Positions 1 to 7,889 of a DNA stretch of 58,841 nt are shown here, piece after piece. The stretch's first letter is position 1. Each line of letters starts with the position of its first letter. The notes under the pieces are model-generated. The model was not told the origin of the DNA, made no database searches, and was given only the letters and a program-made list of their open reading frames with translations. Made by a program: the position numbers and the translations under genes. The stretch covers positions 1 to 58,841 of the forward strand of contig NZ_BOQL01000039.1 of assembly GCF_018332655.1 (NCBI RefSeq). Reading direction: 5' to 3'. Source of the stretch: Actinoplanes auranticolor (lineage in GTDB: Bacteria > Actinomycetota > Actinomycetes > Mycobacteriales > Micromonosporaceae).

Positions 1-398
1 CCTTATTTACCAGGGTCTTAGTAACACGCTGCGCGAACGCTGGCGTGAACTCCTCACCCCGAATCCCACCCCCATCGGTCATACCATGAGCAACCACACC
101 CCAAACTCCGGCAACTACGACCGGTCCGCAGCCACTGCCATGCAACTGCGCGACGTCGAGGCCCGCATCGCGCGTGCCCTGAGCCCTCTCGCCAACGTTC
201 CTGCCACCGCCAGCTGCGACCAGCCTCCCCCTGCCTACATCCGACGTCACCTCGCCGAACACGCAGCCGCCGGAGGAGTCCTCAACTCCTGCACGATCCC
301 CGACGCCTTCGTGCCCTACCTTGACCCAGCCAGACTCCGTGCCGCGGCCGCCGCACACACCGCACAGCACTACGCCAACCACCCGCTTCTGGGCCTAC
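1..398 (+). pseudogene. STAND NTPase-WD40 gene, 5' part (cut by window edge and by IS)
   Basis: The frame is open from base 2 to the IS edge with no stop, so this is the interior of a gene that begins upstream. It carries the helical region that in actinobacterial AAA/NACHT-WD40 proteins lies between the ATPase and the propeller: an N-terminal LIYQGL-type segment followed by PAYIRRHLAEHAAAGG and a DPARL segment. An ATG at 86 opens a shorter frame, but the coherent family-like text before it argues that 86 is not the start. The continuation after the IS (1702-3656) encodes the WD40 propeller in a compatible frame. Such proteins are usually sensors or scaffolds; the role here is unknown. The insertion separates NTPase from propeller, so the gene is probably inactive. 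Confidence 0.7.
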
Positions 399-447
399 CC
401 CGTTTTGACGGACATCCGAGATCAGGAGACCTGGGGTCTCCGGGAGG

Positions 448-771
448 ATGTCCACCATCATGGAGAGCATGGGTAAGAAACGACCTCGGCCGCGGCGGAT
501 GATCACGCCGGAGTTCAAGGCCGAGATCGTCGAGCTGTGTCAGCGCGGGGACCGCGCCGTCGGTCAGGTCGCGAAGGACTTCGACCTGACCGAGACCGCG
601 GTGCGGCAGTGGGTCAGGCAGGCCGAACTCGATGCCGGGACCCGCTCGGACGGGCTGACCAGCGATGAGCGGACCGAGCTGGCCCGGCTGCGTTCGGAGA
701 ACCGGCGGTTGCAGCAGGACGTCGACATCTTGAAGCGGGCGACGGCTTTCTTCGCACGGGAGACCCGGTGA
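448..771 (+). CDS. IS3-family transposase OrfA
   Basis: Small DNA-binding subunit of the IS3 transposase. Residues about 15-60 form the helix-turn-helix (TPEFKAEIVELC ... VGQVAKDFDLTETAVRQWV). Residues about 75-105 form the leucine-zipper-like tail with the typical DILKRATAFFA ending. The ATG at 448 sits directly on the GGGAGG sequence, so the in-frame ATG at 460, 12 bases past it, is a likelier start. The stop overlaps the orfB GTG at 768 (GTGA), with orfB in the -1 frame. I see no A-rich slippery heptamer before the overlap, so OrfB may be made by coupling rather than by the usual -1 frameshift. Confidence 0.9.
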   Translation: MSTIMESMGKKRPRPRRMITPEFKAEIVELCQRGDRAVGQVAKDFDLTETAVRQWVRQAELDAGTRSDGLTSDERTELARLRSENRRLQQDVDILKRATAFFARETR

Positions 772-1667
772 ACGCGTATCCGTTCATCGCTGCGGAGCAG
801 GCCGGCAAGTACAGCGTCAAGCGTGCCTGCGAACTGCTCAAGGTCTCCCGATCCGGCTACTACCAGCACACTCGCGGCGGGCAGAGCAACCGGGCACGCG
901 TTGATGAGGAGCTGACCGAGCGGATTGTCGCCGTGCACGCGGCGTCGAACGGCACCTACGGCGCGCCGCGCATCCACGCCGAGCTGGCCGAGGCGGGCCT
1001 GCGGCACGGACGTAAACGCATCGCCCGCCGGATGCGGGTCGCCGGGATCCGCGGCAAGAGCCCGCGCCGCTGGCGAGTCACCACTATGGTTGACCCGGCC
1101 GCGGCGACCCGCCCGGATCTGGTTGGCCGGGACTTCGCCGTGAACGCAGCCGCGATCGACACCCGCTGGTGCGGCGACATCACCTACATCAACACCTGGG
1201 AAGGCTGGTTGTATCTGGCCACCGTCATCGACCTCGCTTCGCGGCGGGTCGTCGGCTGGGCCGTCGCCGACCATCTCAAAACCGGCCTGGTCGACGCCGC
1301 CCTGACCGACGCGCTGCGCCGACGCCAGCCAGCCGATGGGCTCGTGTTCCACTCCGATCGCGGCTGTCAATACACCAGCGCCCAGCACAGCCGCCTCGCC
1401 CGCCAGCACGGTATCCGGCTATCGGTCGGCCGGCGCGGCCAGTGCTGGGACAACGCCGTCGCCGAGTCGTTCTTCGCCACCATCAAAACCGAACTCATCC
1501 ACCGGCAGGCCTGGCCTACCCGCGGCGCCGCCCGGCAGGCGATATTCGAGTACGTCGAAGGCTGGTACAACACCAGACGCCGCCACTCCAGCCTCGGATA
1601 CCGCAGCCCCGCCGCCTACGAAACCGGCACCACCATCAGCCTGCTACCCGACCTCAAAGTAGCCTGA
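768..1667 (+). CDS. IS3-family transposase OrfB (DDE integrase)
   Basis: Catalytic half of the transposase, 299 aa, normal length. An N-terminal helical HTH_21-like region (GTYGAPRIHAEL) precedes an rve integrase core. The acidic triad is D137 (WCGDITYI), D197 (FHSDRGCQYTS) and E233 (NAVAESFFATIK), giving the expected 35-residue spacing between the second D and the E. The tail WYNTRRRHSSLGYRSP is typical of the family. All key residues are present, so the copy looks functional. It starts at GTG in the -1 frame relative to orfA. Confidence 0.93.
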   Translation: MNAYPFIAAEQAGKYSVKRACELLKVSRSGYYQHTRGGQSNRARVDEELTERIVAVHAASNGTYGAPRIHAELAEAGLRHGRKRIARRMRVAGIRGKSPRRWRVTTMVDPAAATRPDLVGRDFAVNAAAIDTRWCGDITYINTWEGWLYLATVIDLASRRVVGWAVADHLKTGLVDAALTDALRRRQPADGLVFHSDRGCQYTSAQHSRLARQHGIRLSVGRRGQCWDNAVAESFFATIKTELIHRQAWPTRGAARQAIFEYVEGWYNTRRRHSSLGYRSPAAYETGTTISLLPDLKVA

Positions 1668-1701
1668 AGATCGACTCATCGACCCTGTCCGCCAAAACGG
1701 G

Positions 1702-3656
1702 TCAAGCCCATTCTCCCTGCCATCCGGCAAACCACTCACACATGGCAATGGCGCAACCCCGCCGCCAACGCCGCCGCAGTCAGCCTGCACGCCGCACTGA
1801 ACAACGAGCCATGCACGCCATCCATCGGCGGAAATTGGCACGTCCGCTGGGCCGTCCGCTGGGCCAGCCCGCATGAAATCCTCACTCAAGAGGCATCAGC
1901 AACCACCATCGCCACCACGATGCTTCAGGACGGGCGCCCAGTCGCGGTCACCGGCGACTTCGACGGCACGGTGCGGGTGTGGGACCTGACCACTGGCACC
2001 CCGATCGGCGAGCCGATGACCGGCCACACCAGCGGCGTGACGGCGATGGCGACGGCGGCCCTGCCCGATGGGCGGCCGGTCGCGGTCACCGCCAGCGGTG
2101 GCTTCGGTAGCACGGTGCAGGTGTGGGACCTCACCACCGGCACCCCGATCGGCGAGCCGATGACCGGCCCCATTGGCGGCGTGCAGGCCGTAGCAGCGGC
2201 GACCTTGCCCGGCAGGCGAACGATCGCGGTCACCGCTGGCGGCGGCACGGTGCAAGTGTGGGACCTCGCCACCAGCACCTCGATCGGCAAACTGATGACC
2301 AGCCACACCAGCATCGTGGAGGCGGTGGCGACGGCGACCCTGCCCGACGGACGCCCGGTCGCGGTCACCGCTGGTGGCGGCACGGTGCAAGTGTGGGACC
2401 TCACCACCAGCACCTCGATCGGCAAACTGATGACCAGCCACACCAGCATCGTGGAGGCGGTGGCGACGGCGACCCTGCCCGACGGACGCCCAGTCGTGGT
2501 CACCGCCAGCAGCCGCGGCGGCGGCACGCTGCGGGTGTGGGATCTGACCACCAGCACCCCGATCGGTGAACCGATGACAAGCCACACCAGCGGCGTGGCG
2601 GCGGTGGCGGCGGCGACCCTGCCCGACGGGCGAACGGTCGCGGTAGTCGGCGGCTTCGACGGCACGGTGCGGGTGTGGGATCTGACCACCAGCACCCCGA
2701 TCGGTGAACCGATAACCGGCCACACCAGCAGCGTCTTGGCGGTGGCAACGGTAACCCTGCCCGGCGGGCGGACGGTGGCGGTCACCGCCAGCGTCGGCGA
2801 CCGCACGGTGCGGATATGGGACCTGGACACCGGCACCCCGATCGGCGAGCCGATGACCGGCCACACCCGCTACGTGCGGGCGGTGGCGGCCGCGACTCTG
2901 CCCGATGGGCGGCCGGTGGCAGTCACCGCCGGCGGCGGCGACCGCACGGTGCGGATATGGGACCTGGACACCGGCACCCCGATCGGCGAGCCGATGACCG
3001 GCCACACCCGCGGCGTGGAGGCGGTGGCGACGGTGACTCTGCCCGACGGACGCCCAGTCGCGGTCACCGGTGGCGGCGACTACGACGGCACGGTGCGGGT
3101 GTGGGACCTGACCACCAGCACCCCGATCGGCGAGCCGATGACCGGCCACAGCGGCGGCGTGTTGGCGGTGGCGACGGTGACCTTGCCCGACCGGCGAACG
3201 GTCGCTGTCACCGCCGGCCACGACGGCACGATCCGGGTGTGGAACCTGAGCGCCGGCACCCCGATCGGCCCGCCGATGACCGGCCACACCAGAGGCGTGA
3301 CGGCGGTGGCGACGGCGACCCTCCCCGACGGACGCACAGTCGCGGTCACCAGCAGCTCCGACCGCACGGTGCGGATACGGGACCTGACCACCAGCACCCC
3401 GATCAGCGAGCCGATGACCGGGCACACCGGAACCGTGGAGGCGGTGGCGACGGCGACCCTCCCCGACGGACGCACAGTCGCGCTCACCGGCAGCTCCGAC
3501 CGCACGGTGCGGATATGGGACCTGACCACCAGCAGCCCGATAGGCGAGCCGATGGTCGGGCTGTCAATCAGGGCGCTAGACGTACCCCAGCAGCGCGGCT
3601 CGCTCGTTGTCTTCGCTGGTGACGGCATCGCTGTCGCAAAGCTATACATCAACTGA
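1702..3656 (+). pseudogene. WD40 propeller part of the interrupted STAND NTPase gene
   Basis: The frame is open straight out of the IS right end, beginning with a linker (about VKPILPAIRQ, then WQWRNPAANAAAV) and reaching the first ATG only at 1920. That shows it is the 3' part of the gene begun at base 1. It encodes 12 recognisable WD40 blades of about 44-46 residues; each carries a TVRVWDL-type strand followed by TPIGEPMTGHT and a TLPDGR turn. The last blade runs into ALDVPQQRGSLVVFAG and a short tail. Twelve blades suggest two six-bladed propellers or one larger ring of up to 14. It could still be translated from 1920 as a free propeller, but has lost its ATPase. The blade array is repetitive at the DNA level. 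Confidence 0.8.
2251..2520 (+). repeat. Near-identical 135-bp WD40 blade duplication
   Basis: Unit one starts at 2251 and unit two at 2386 (period 135 bp, 45 codons). Their first roughly 110 bases are almost identical, from TGCAAGTGTGGGACCTC through the CTGCCCGACGGACGCCC turn, while other blades of the array differ more. This indicates a recent tandem duplication or gene conversion within the propeller. Confidence 0.8.
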
Positions 3657-3783
3657 GCAGGTAGTGAACGCGCTGAACCGCGCACAAAAGCTTCCTCATG
3701 GTGGTCCTCCCCCGCCAATGGTCCTCAACTATCGACCAGCTTGGCGCAGCAGTGCCGCAGCAGGTCGCCGTCACGGTTGAACG

Positions 3784-4351
3784 GGGTCTGTTGCGTTGCC
3801 GGATCAGCAGACACTCTGAGCCGGTCGGACACGCTCGTCAGATCGCGTCGGCGAGTTCGGTGAATGCTGCGGCGACCCGCAGTGCGGGGCGGGCGTCGAC
3901 TCCGAGTTCGTAGTGGCCGCGGCGCACATTCTGCATGAAGGCATTTCCGGCGATCACGATCTATGCGGTCCGATCCTTTCGGAGGCCGCGCATTGGTCTC
4001 AGCCGGCGCTTGAGCTGCGCATGATAGGCCTCGACCGGATTATTGGCGTACTGCTCGACGTGATGCCAGGCCAAGGGCAGCACGTTGTCGAGAACAGCCG
4101 GGTAGACGGGTGCGGCGTCCGTCACCACCTCGCTCGGGCTCACCTTCAGCGTGCGCAGCGCCCGGCCCATTGACCTTCACGTACGTCACATCGACGAACC
4201 ACCGATCGCCGGGTGAGTGCCGGACGAACCGCGCGGCATCGACCAGCAGTGGCGTGAAGCGCTGCACCCACCGGTAGACCGTCACGTGATCGAGCAGATC
4301 GAGCGCGCGGCTGATGTCGGGGATGTAGCGGGCCGGCACCCTTTCATGATG
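3784..4351 (-). pseudogene. IS6-family transposase remnant
   Basis: On the minus strand the pieces spell an IS6-family transposase: the N-terminal YIPDISRALDLLDHVTVYRW, the first DDE aspartate region HSPGDRWFVDVTYVKV, then RALRTLKVSPSEVVTDAAPV, EQYANNPVEAYHAQLKRRL and a C-terminus RRGHYELGVDARPALRVAAA ending at a stop at 3838-3840. The copy is broken: a one-base frameshift lies near 4340 and an internal deletion joins VKVNG to RALRT near 4168. The sequence around 3784-3800 (GGGTCTGTTGCG) resembles an IS6-type terminal repeat. No functional product is expected. Confidence 0.8.
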
Positions 4352-4401
4352 ACGTGTGTAACGTCCGAGCGAGTCACTCCCCTCATCCTCCGGAGTCCCG
4401 G

Positions 4402-4660
4402 TTGACCGCGAGCCTGCTGACCACCATGGCCGACCGCCTCGACGCCGCTCCCGGGGCGCCCCTCTACACGTTTCTCGATCGCCACGGCAAGGAGATCGAC
4501 GCGGCCGACCACCAGGAGATCGTCCGCCGGGCGGCCGGCACCGCCGACTTCCTGCAGGCGGCCGGGGTCGCGCCCGGCGACCGCGTGCTGCTCATCTTCC
4601 CGCCCGATGGTCTAGAGTTCGTTGCGAGCTTCTTCGGGTGCCTGCTCCTCGGCGCGAATC
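4402..4660 (+). pseudogene. Fatty-acyl-AMP ligase, N-terminal fragment
   Basis: About 85 codons from a TTG at 4402 read like the start of an acyl-AMP ligase of the FAAL/FadD32 type: ADRLDAAPGAPLYTFLDRHG, then AADHQEIVRRAAGTADFLQ, GVAPGDRVLLIFPPDGLEFV and ASFFGCLLLGA. Similarity stops abruptly after LLLGA, before any ATP-binding motif, and the frame continues into low-complexity arginine-rich sequence. The fragment cannot be active. It probably came in by transposition or deletion next to the IS6 remnant. Confidence 0.65.
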
Positions 4661-4827
4661 GCGTCCGCGCTCACCGCCAAGGACAACGACCCGGGCGACT
4701 CGTAGACGTTCAGGTAGCGGACCGCCTGCAGGCCCTCGTCGCGGAGCTCGGTCTTGGACAAACGGGCCGCATGCTGCTCGTTTTCGTCCCGGTAGCCGGC
4801 CGCGATCCGGGTCGGGTCGAGGTTCAC
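4655..4827 (-). pseudogene. Unrecognised gene fragment
   Basis: On the minus strand a coherent-looking stretch reads NLDPTRIAAGYRDENEQHAA, then KTELRDEGLQAVRYLNVYES and PGSLSLAVSADAIRAEE. It abuts the FAAL fragment at about 4655 and the recombinase fragment at about 4830. I do not recognise the family. Its codon pattern looks more protein-like than the opposite strand, so I list it as a likely gene scrap with low confidence. Confidence 0.25.
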
Positions 4828-4831
4828 CCAC

Positions 4832-5065
4832 TATCGCGTCCAGCTCTGGGTACCCGAGGTCGGCGGGCCGATCGATCCCGACAACGAGGCCCACGACCAG
4901 GTCATGTCCGTCTTCGGCGGCATGAGCAAAGGCGAACGCAACCGCATCAAGATCCGCGTCCGCACCGCCATGGCTACCCAAACCCAGGTCGAAGGACGCT
5001 ACCTCGGCGGCCTGGCCACCCCCGGTGATGGCTCGCCGTTGATCGACGCGTACAGACGCCACTGA
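4832..5065 (+). pseudogene. Large serine recombinase fragment
   Basis: The plus strand encodes VQLWVPEVGGPIDPDNEAHD, then QVMSVFGGMSKGERNRIKIR, VRTAMATQTQ and EGRYLGG, a segment near the end of the catalytic domain of large serine recombinases (MSKGERNRIKIRVR is the long-helix region). The N-terminal catalytic serine region is missing, and the text breaks after RYLGG before a stop at 5063-5065. It is a remnant of another integrase or element. Confidence 0.75.
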
Positions 5066-5105
5066 CCCTTGATCGCGCCGCAATTCGTACGGGCCCGGGC
5101 CATGC

Positions 5106-7295
5106 ATGCTCGCCACACGCGTGGCCATGGTGGAGGGATCGGTGCGGCGAGGATCCGAAGGTTGTAGGTACGGTGTGGCGGTGACGGGCAGTCGGCGCGG
5201 CGGCGTTACTGAGCGCCTTGCGTCAGGTGCGCTGCTGATCGCGGCAGCTGCAGTTCTATTTGGCCTGGCATGGCGCTTTCACGACAGTAGTGTGCTGGGA
5301 GGGCTCGATCAGCTGTTCAGCGTCATCGGTGGCGGTGCCGGAGTCGTGGCTCTCTATGTAGCGATACGGCCCCGTCAAGCTGCTGGTGTTGTTCCCGACG
5401 ATGGCAGCTCGGCCACTCTGGATGCCCTTGCGGCAGCCGTGGCGGCGGTATGGCGGCCCGAGCAGCGACACCGTCGGCTGATTAATCCGCACCCTCTGCC
5501 GACCGCCTGGGTCACTGTCGGCCCGCCGATTGGCGACCATTGGAGCAACGTCCGCAGTGACGGCGACCCGACGCCGCTGAATCTCGACGGCTGCCTCGAC
5601 CTCAAGCGAACCGACGCGCTGCATAAGGTCCTGACCGACGAGCGGCTGCGTGGTCGGGTGGTCATTCTGGGCGCGCCGGGCGCTGGCAAGACGGCGTTGT
5701 TACTGCGTGAGACGCTGCGCCTGTTGCAGGCACGCGAGCCGGGCGATCGAGTACCGGTGCTGTTGCGCCTGTCAACGTGGAACCCAGATGAACAGAACCT
5801 CGCAGAGTGGATCACCAATCAGATCGCCGACGAGTACGCCTACAGCACTCCCATCTCGACCGACCGGCTGCTACCCCTACTCGACGGCCTCGACGAGATA
5901 CCCGCGCCCAGCCGGGAGCGGGCCCTACAGGCGATTAGCAACACGTTCGACCCTGATCACCCACTCGTGCTGACCAGCCGCAGCGACGAGTACCTTGACT
6001 CCCTGGCCGCGCTGCCGGGTACGGCACTTGCCGGAGCCGCGGTCTTGCAACTTACCGACGTACCCGCTGACATCGTTATTGGGTTTCTACAGCGGGCCAC
6101 CGGCCGCGTCGACTGGGCACAAGTCTTCGACCGCGACATCACCCATCACGGAGGACGTCTGGCCGTCGCGCTTACCGAGCCGTTGTGGATTGACCTCGCC
6201 CGTATTGCCTTCACTGACCCGAACCAACCCGACAATCAGCCGGCCGATCTGCTCGACCTTCCCGATACCGACACTATCCACACCTACCTGCTCGACCGGC
6301 TCATTGTCAGCGCCTACCCAGACCCCCCAGAGCCGAGCCCGACGGGACACACCTGGCGCCGCGCCGATGCCGAGCGTTACCTGCGCAACCTCGCCAGACA
6401 CATGCAACGCCTCAACACCGAAGACTTCGCCTGGTGGGAACTGGCTCTCACCGTCTCCTTCAACGCCAGGCTCGCCCACGCGCTCCTAGCCGGGCTCATG
6501 GGCGGGTCCATGGTCGGGCTCACGGTCGGGCTCACCGTCGGTCTCTTAGCCGGGGAGTTCATGTTCGGGGTCGTGGCCGGGCTCGTGGCTGGGTTCATGG
6601 GTTGGCTCGCGCTCGCGATCGTGTTCTCGCGCATCGCTTGGCGTCTGGCACCAACTCGAGGACAGATACGGTGGCGCAGGTCAGTCCAGCCGCTAATCCG
6701 GCGGCTCAATTCGAGGCTCGCGGTTGGGCTCATGTCTTGGCTGGCGGTGGGGCTCATATTCTTGCTCGGGGTTGGGCTGGCGGCCGAGCGCCGCGATCCT
6801 TTCTTCGTGCTTCTGTACGCGTTATGGCTCGCATTGTGGTTCGCGTTTTGGCTCGCAGTTCAACTCACTGCTGAATTCACCACCTTCTTCGACAACAGCG
6901 ATGCGGACATCCTCGCAGCAAACCCGCTCGGGCTTCTGCGCAACGACCGGCGCAGAACGATGGTGACCGCATCTGCGTTCGGGCTCGCAGTCGGGCTCGC
7001 GGTCGGGCTCACGGTTGGGCTCGCGTTCGGCATAGGGGACGGGCTCAGGATCGGGCTCGCGTACGGACTCACTTTCGGGATCGCGAACGGGATCACAGGC
7101 GGCATTGCCTTCGCGCTAACAGCGAGCTCATGGGGATGGCTCCAATACGCGCGACTATGGTGGTGCAGTCGAGACGACCTCCCCTGGCCACTCATGACTT
7201 TTCTCGCCGACGCTCACCGAAGAGGGCTACTCCGGCAGACCGGCGGCACTTTCCAATTCCGACACGCCTTGCTCCGCGACCGGCTCGCCCGATGA
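5106..7295 (+). CDS. NACHT-domain NTPase with membrane-embedded C-terminus
   Basis: 729 aa from ATG 5106; a GTG at 5181 (residue 26) is an alternative that keeps all domains. Two N-terminal hydrophobic segments (about residues 40-58 and 66-87) are followed by the NACHT module: Walker A GAPGAGKT near residues 188-195, Walker B LLPLLDGLDEIP near 256-267 and sensor-like LVLTSRSDEY near 288-297. From about residue 455 the protein is a string of hydrophobic GL-rich segments (VGLTVGL, FGLAVGLAVGLTVG), probably six or more membrane helices with tandem-repeat DNA (GGGCTC every 9-12 bases). STAND NTPases of this kind act as signalling switches, some in phage defence; membrane rings could be effectors. 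That role is inferred. It is intact, unlike its neighbours. Confidence 0.8.
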   Translation: MLATRVAMVEGSVRRGSEGCRYGVAVTGSRRGGVTERLASGALLIAAAAVLFGLAWRFHDSSVLGGLDQLFSVIGGGAGVVALYVAIRPRQAAGVVPDDGSSATLDALAAAVAAVWRPEQRHRRLINPHPLPTAWVTVGPPIGDHWSNVRSDGDPTPLNLDGCLDLKRTDALHKVLTDERLRGRVVILGAPGAGKTALLLRETLRLLQAREPGDRVPVLLRLSTWNPDEQNLAEWITNQIADEYAYSTPISTDRLLPLLDGLDEIPAPSRERALQAISNTFDPDHPLVLTSRSDEYLDSLAALPGTALAGAAVLQLTDVPADIVIGFLQRATGRVDWAQVFDRDITHHGGRLAVALTEPLWIDLARIAFTDPNQPDNQPADLLDLPDTDTIHTYLLDRLIVSAYPDPPEPSPTGHTWRRADAERYLRNLARHMQRLNTEDFAWWELALTVSFNARLAHALLAGLMGGSMVGLTVGLTVGLLAGEFMFGVVAGLVAGFMGWLALAIVFSRIAWRLAPTRGQIRWRRSVQPLIRRLNSRLAVGLMSWLAVGLIFLLGVGLAAERRDPFFVLLYALWLALWFAFWLAVQLTAEFTTFFDNSDADILAANPLGLLRNDRRRTMVTASAFGLAVGLAVGLTVGLAFGIGDGLRIGLAYGLTFGIANGITGGIAFALTASSWGWLQYARLWWCSRDDLPWPLMTFLADAHRRGLLRQTGGTFQFRHALLRDRLAR

Positions 7296-7529
7296 GGACG
7301 CAACGCCCCATGCACGCTTATGCCGTCGATCGGCCGTCATCCCGCACTACTGCGGAGGGCAGTGCAGGAGGCACGCGAGGCTCGGATGCGACGAAACACC
7401 CGATTCTTAACGAGGGATGGCACAGCCTTGACCCGCCAACGAGATGGCCGTTCGATCCCGGAGGTGCCGACCGTGCCGATCCTCCGTATCTCCTGCTGGG
7501 CTGGATCCTCGAGCTGCACTTCGGCCCCG

Positions 7530-7805
7530 GCCGGCCCGTGAGATCGAGCTTGGCGTCGGCGAGCACGTCGAACAACACCAGATTCGCCGGCCGCGCCGCC
7601 GCTTCTCGCGCCAGACGACGCCCGGCCGTAATGCGACCCAATAGAGCCGGGAACACGGTGGAGCCGAACGCGGTGTCCCACACGACCAGCTCACCGTCGA
7701 CCACGGTGCCCGGCGGCAGCGTCTCGCGCACCGCGGCGACCACATCTGCTGGCAATGTCGGATATCGGAAGTACAGGAGTTGAAAGCGTGACGGCCGTGC
7801 CGGCT
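7530..7805 (-). pseudogene. ATP-dependent DNA ligase, internal fragment
   Basis: The minus strand reads a garbled SRHGR segment, then LPADVVAAVRETLPPGTVVD, GELVVWDTAFG, ITAGRRLAREAAARPANLVL and FDVLADAKLDLTGRP. This is the middle of the ligase adenylation domain (motif III DGELVVWD). The lysine motif I and the C-terminal motifs are absent, and a frameshift lies near 7770. Downstream (7296-7529) nothing convincing is coded on either strand. A separate N-terminal ligase fragment lies at 15.4-15.6 kb and an intact ligase at 18.7 kb. Confidence 0.75.
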
Positions 7806-7841
7806 CGGGTGGTGCTCAGCTACGGGCTACCGGATGTAGTT

Positions 7842-7880
7842 CGCATCCGGCCACCGGAAAGCTAGCGGTGGCCGGATGCG
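7842..7880 (-). terminator. Strong hairpin after the alcohol dehydrogenase gene
   Basis: A perfect 15-bp inverted repeat (CGCATCCGGCCACCG at 7842-7856, its complement at 7866-7880) with a 9-base loop lies 10 bases past the stop of the minus-strand dehydrogenase. No T-run follows, which is common for actinobacterial terminators. Confidence 0.75.
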
Positions 7881-7889
7881 GTTGGGTGG

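Larger units (their letters stand above)
399..1701 (+). mobile_element. IS3-family insertion sequence, about 1303 bp
   Basis: Two overlapping ORFs (orfA with helix-turn-helix and coiled coil, orfB with a DDE integrase core) lie between imperfect terminal inverted repeats. The left end reads CCCGTTTTGACGGAC from 399. The right end, read inward on the minus strand from 1701, is CCCGTTTTGGCGGAC, giving 14 of 15 matches. Flanking triplets are TAC (396-398) and TCA (1702-1704), so no clean 3-bp target duplication is visible. Removing the element plus one triplet restores the reading frame of the surrounding WD40 gene, which supports these ends. Confidence 0.85.

Noticed and set aside
1896..3425. 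Long minus-strand frame of 509 codons opposite the WD40 repeats
   Set aside because: It is a shadow of the repetitive plus-strand array: the text is repeated RADRGAGGQVPHPHRA-type low-complexity protein, while the plus strand gives clear WD40 blades.
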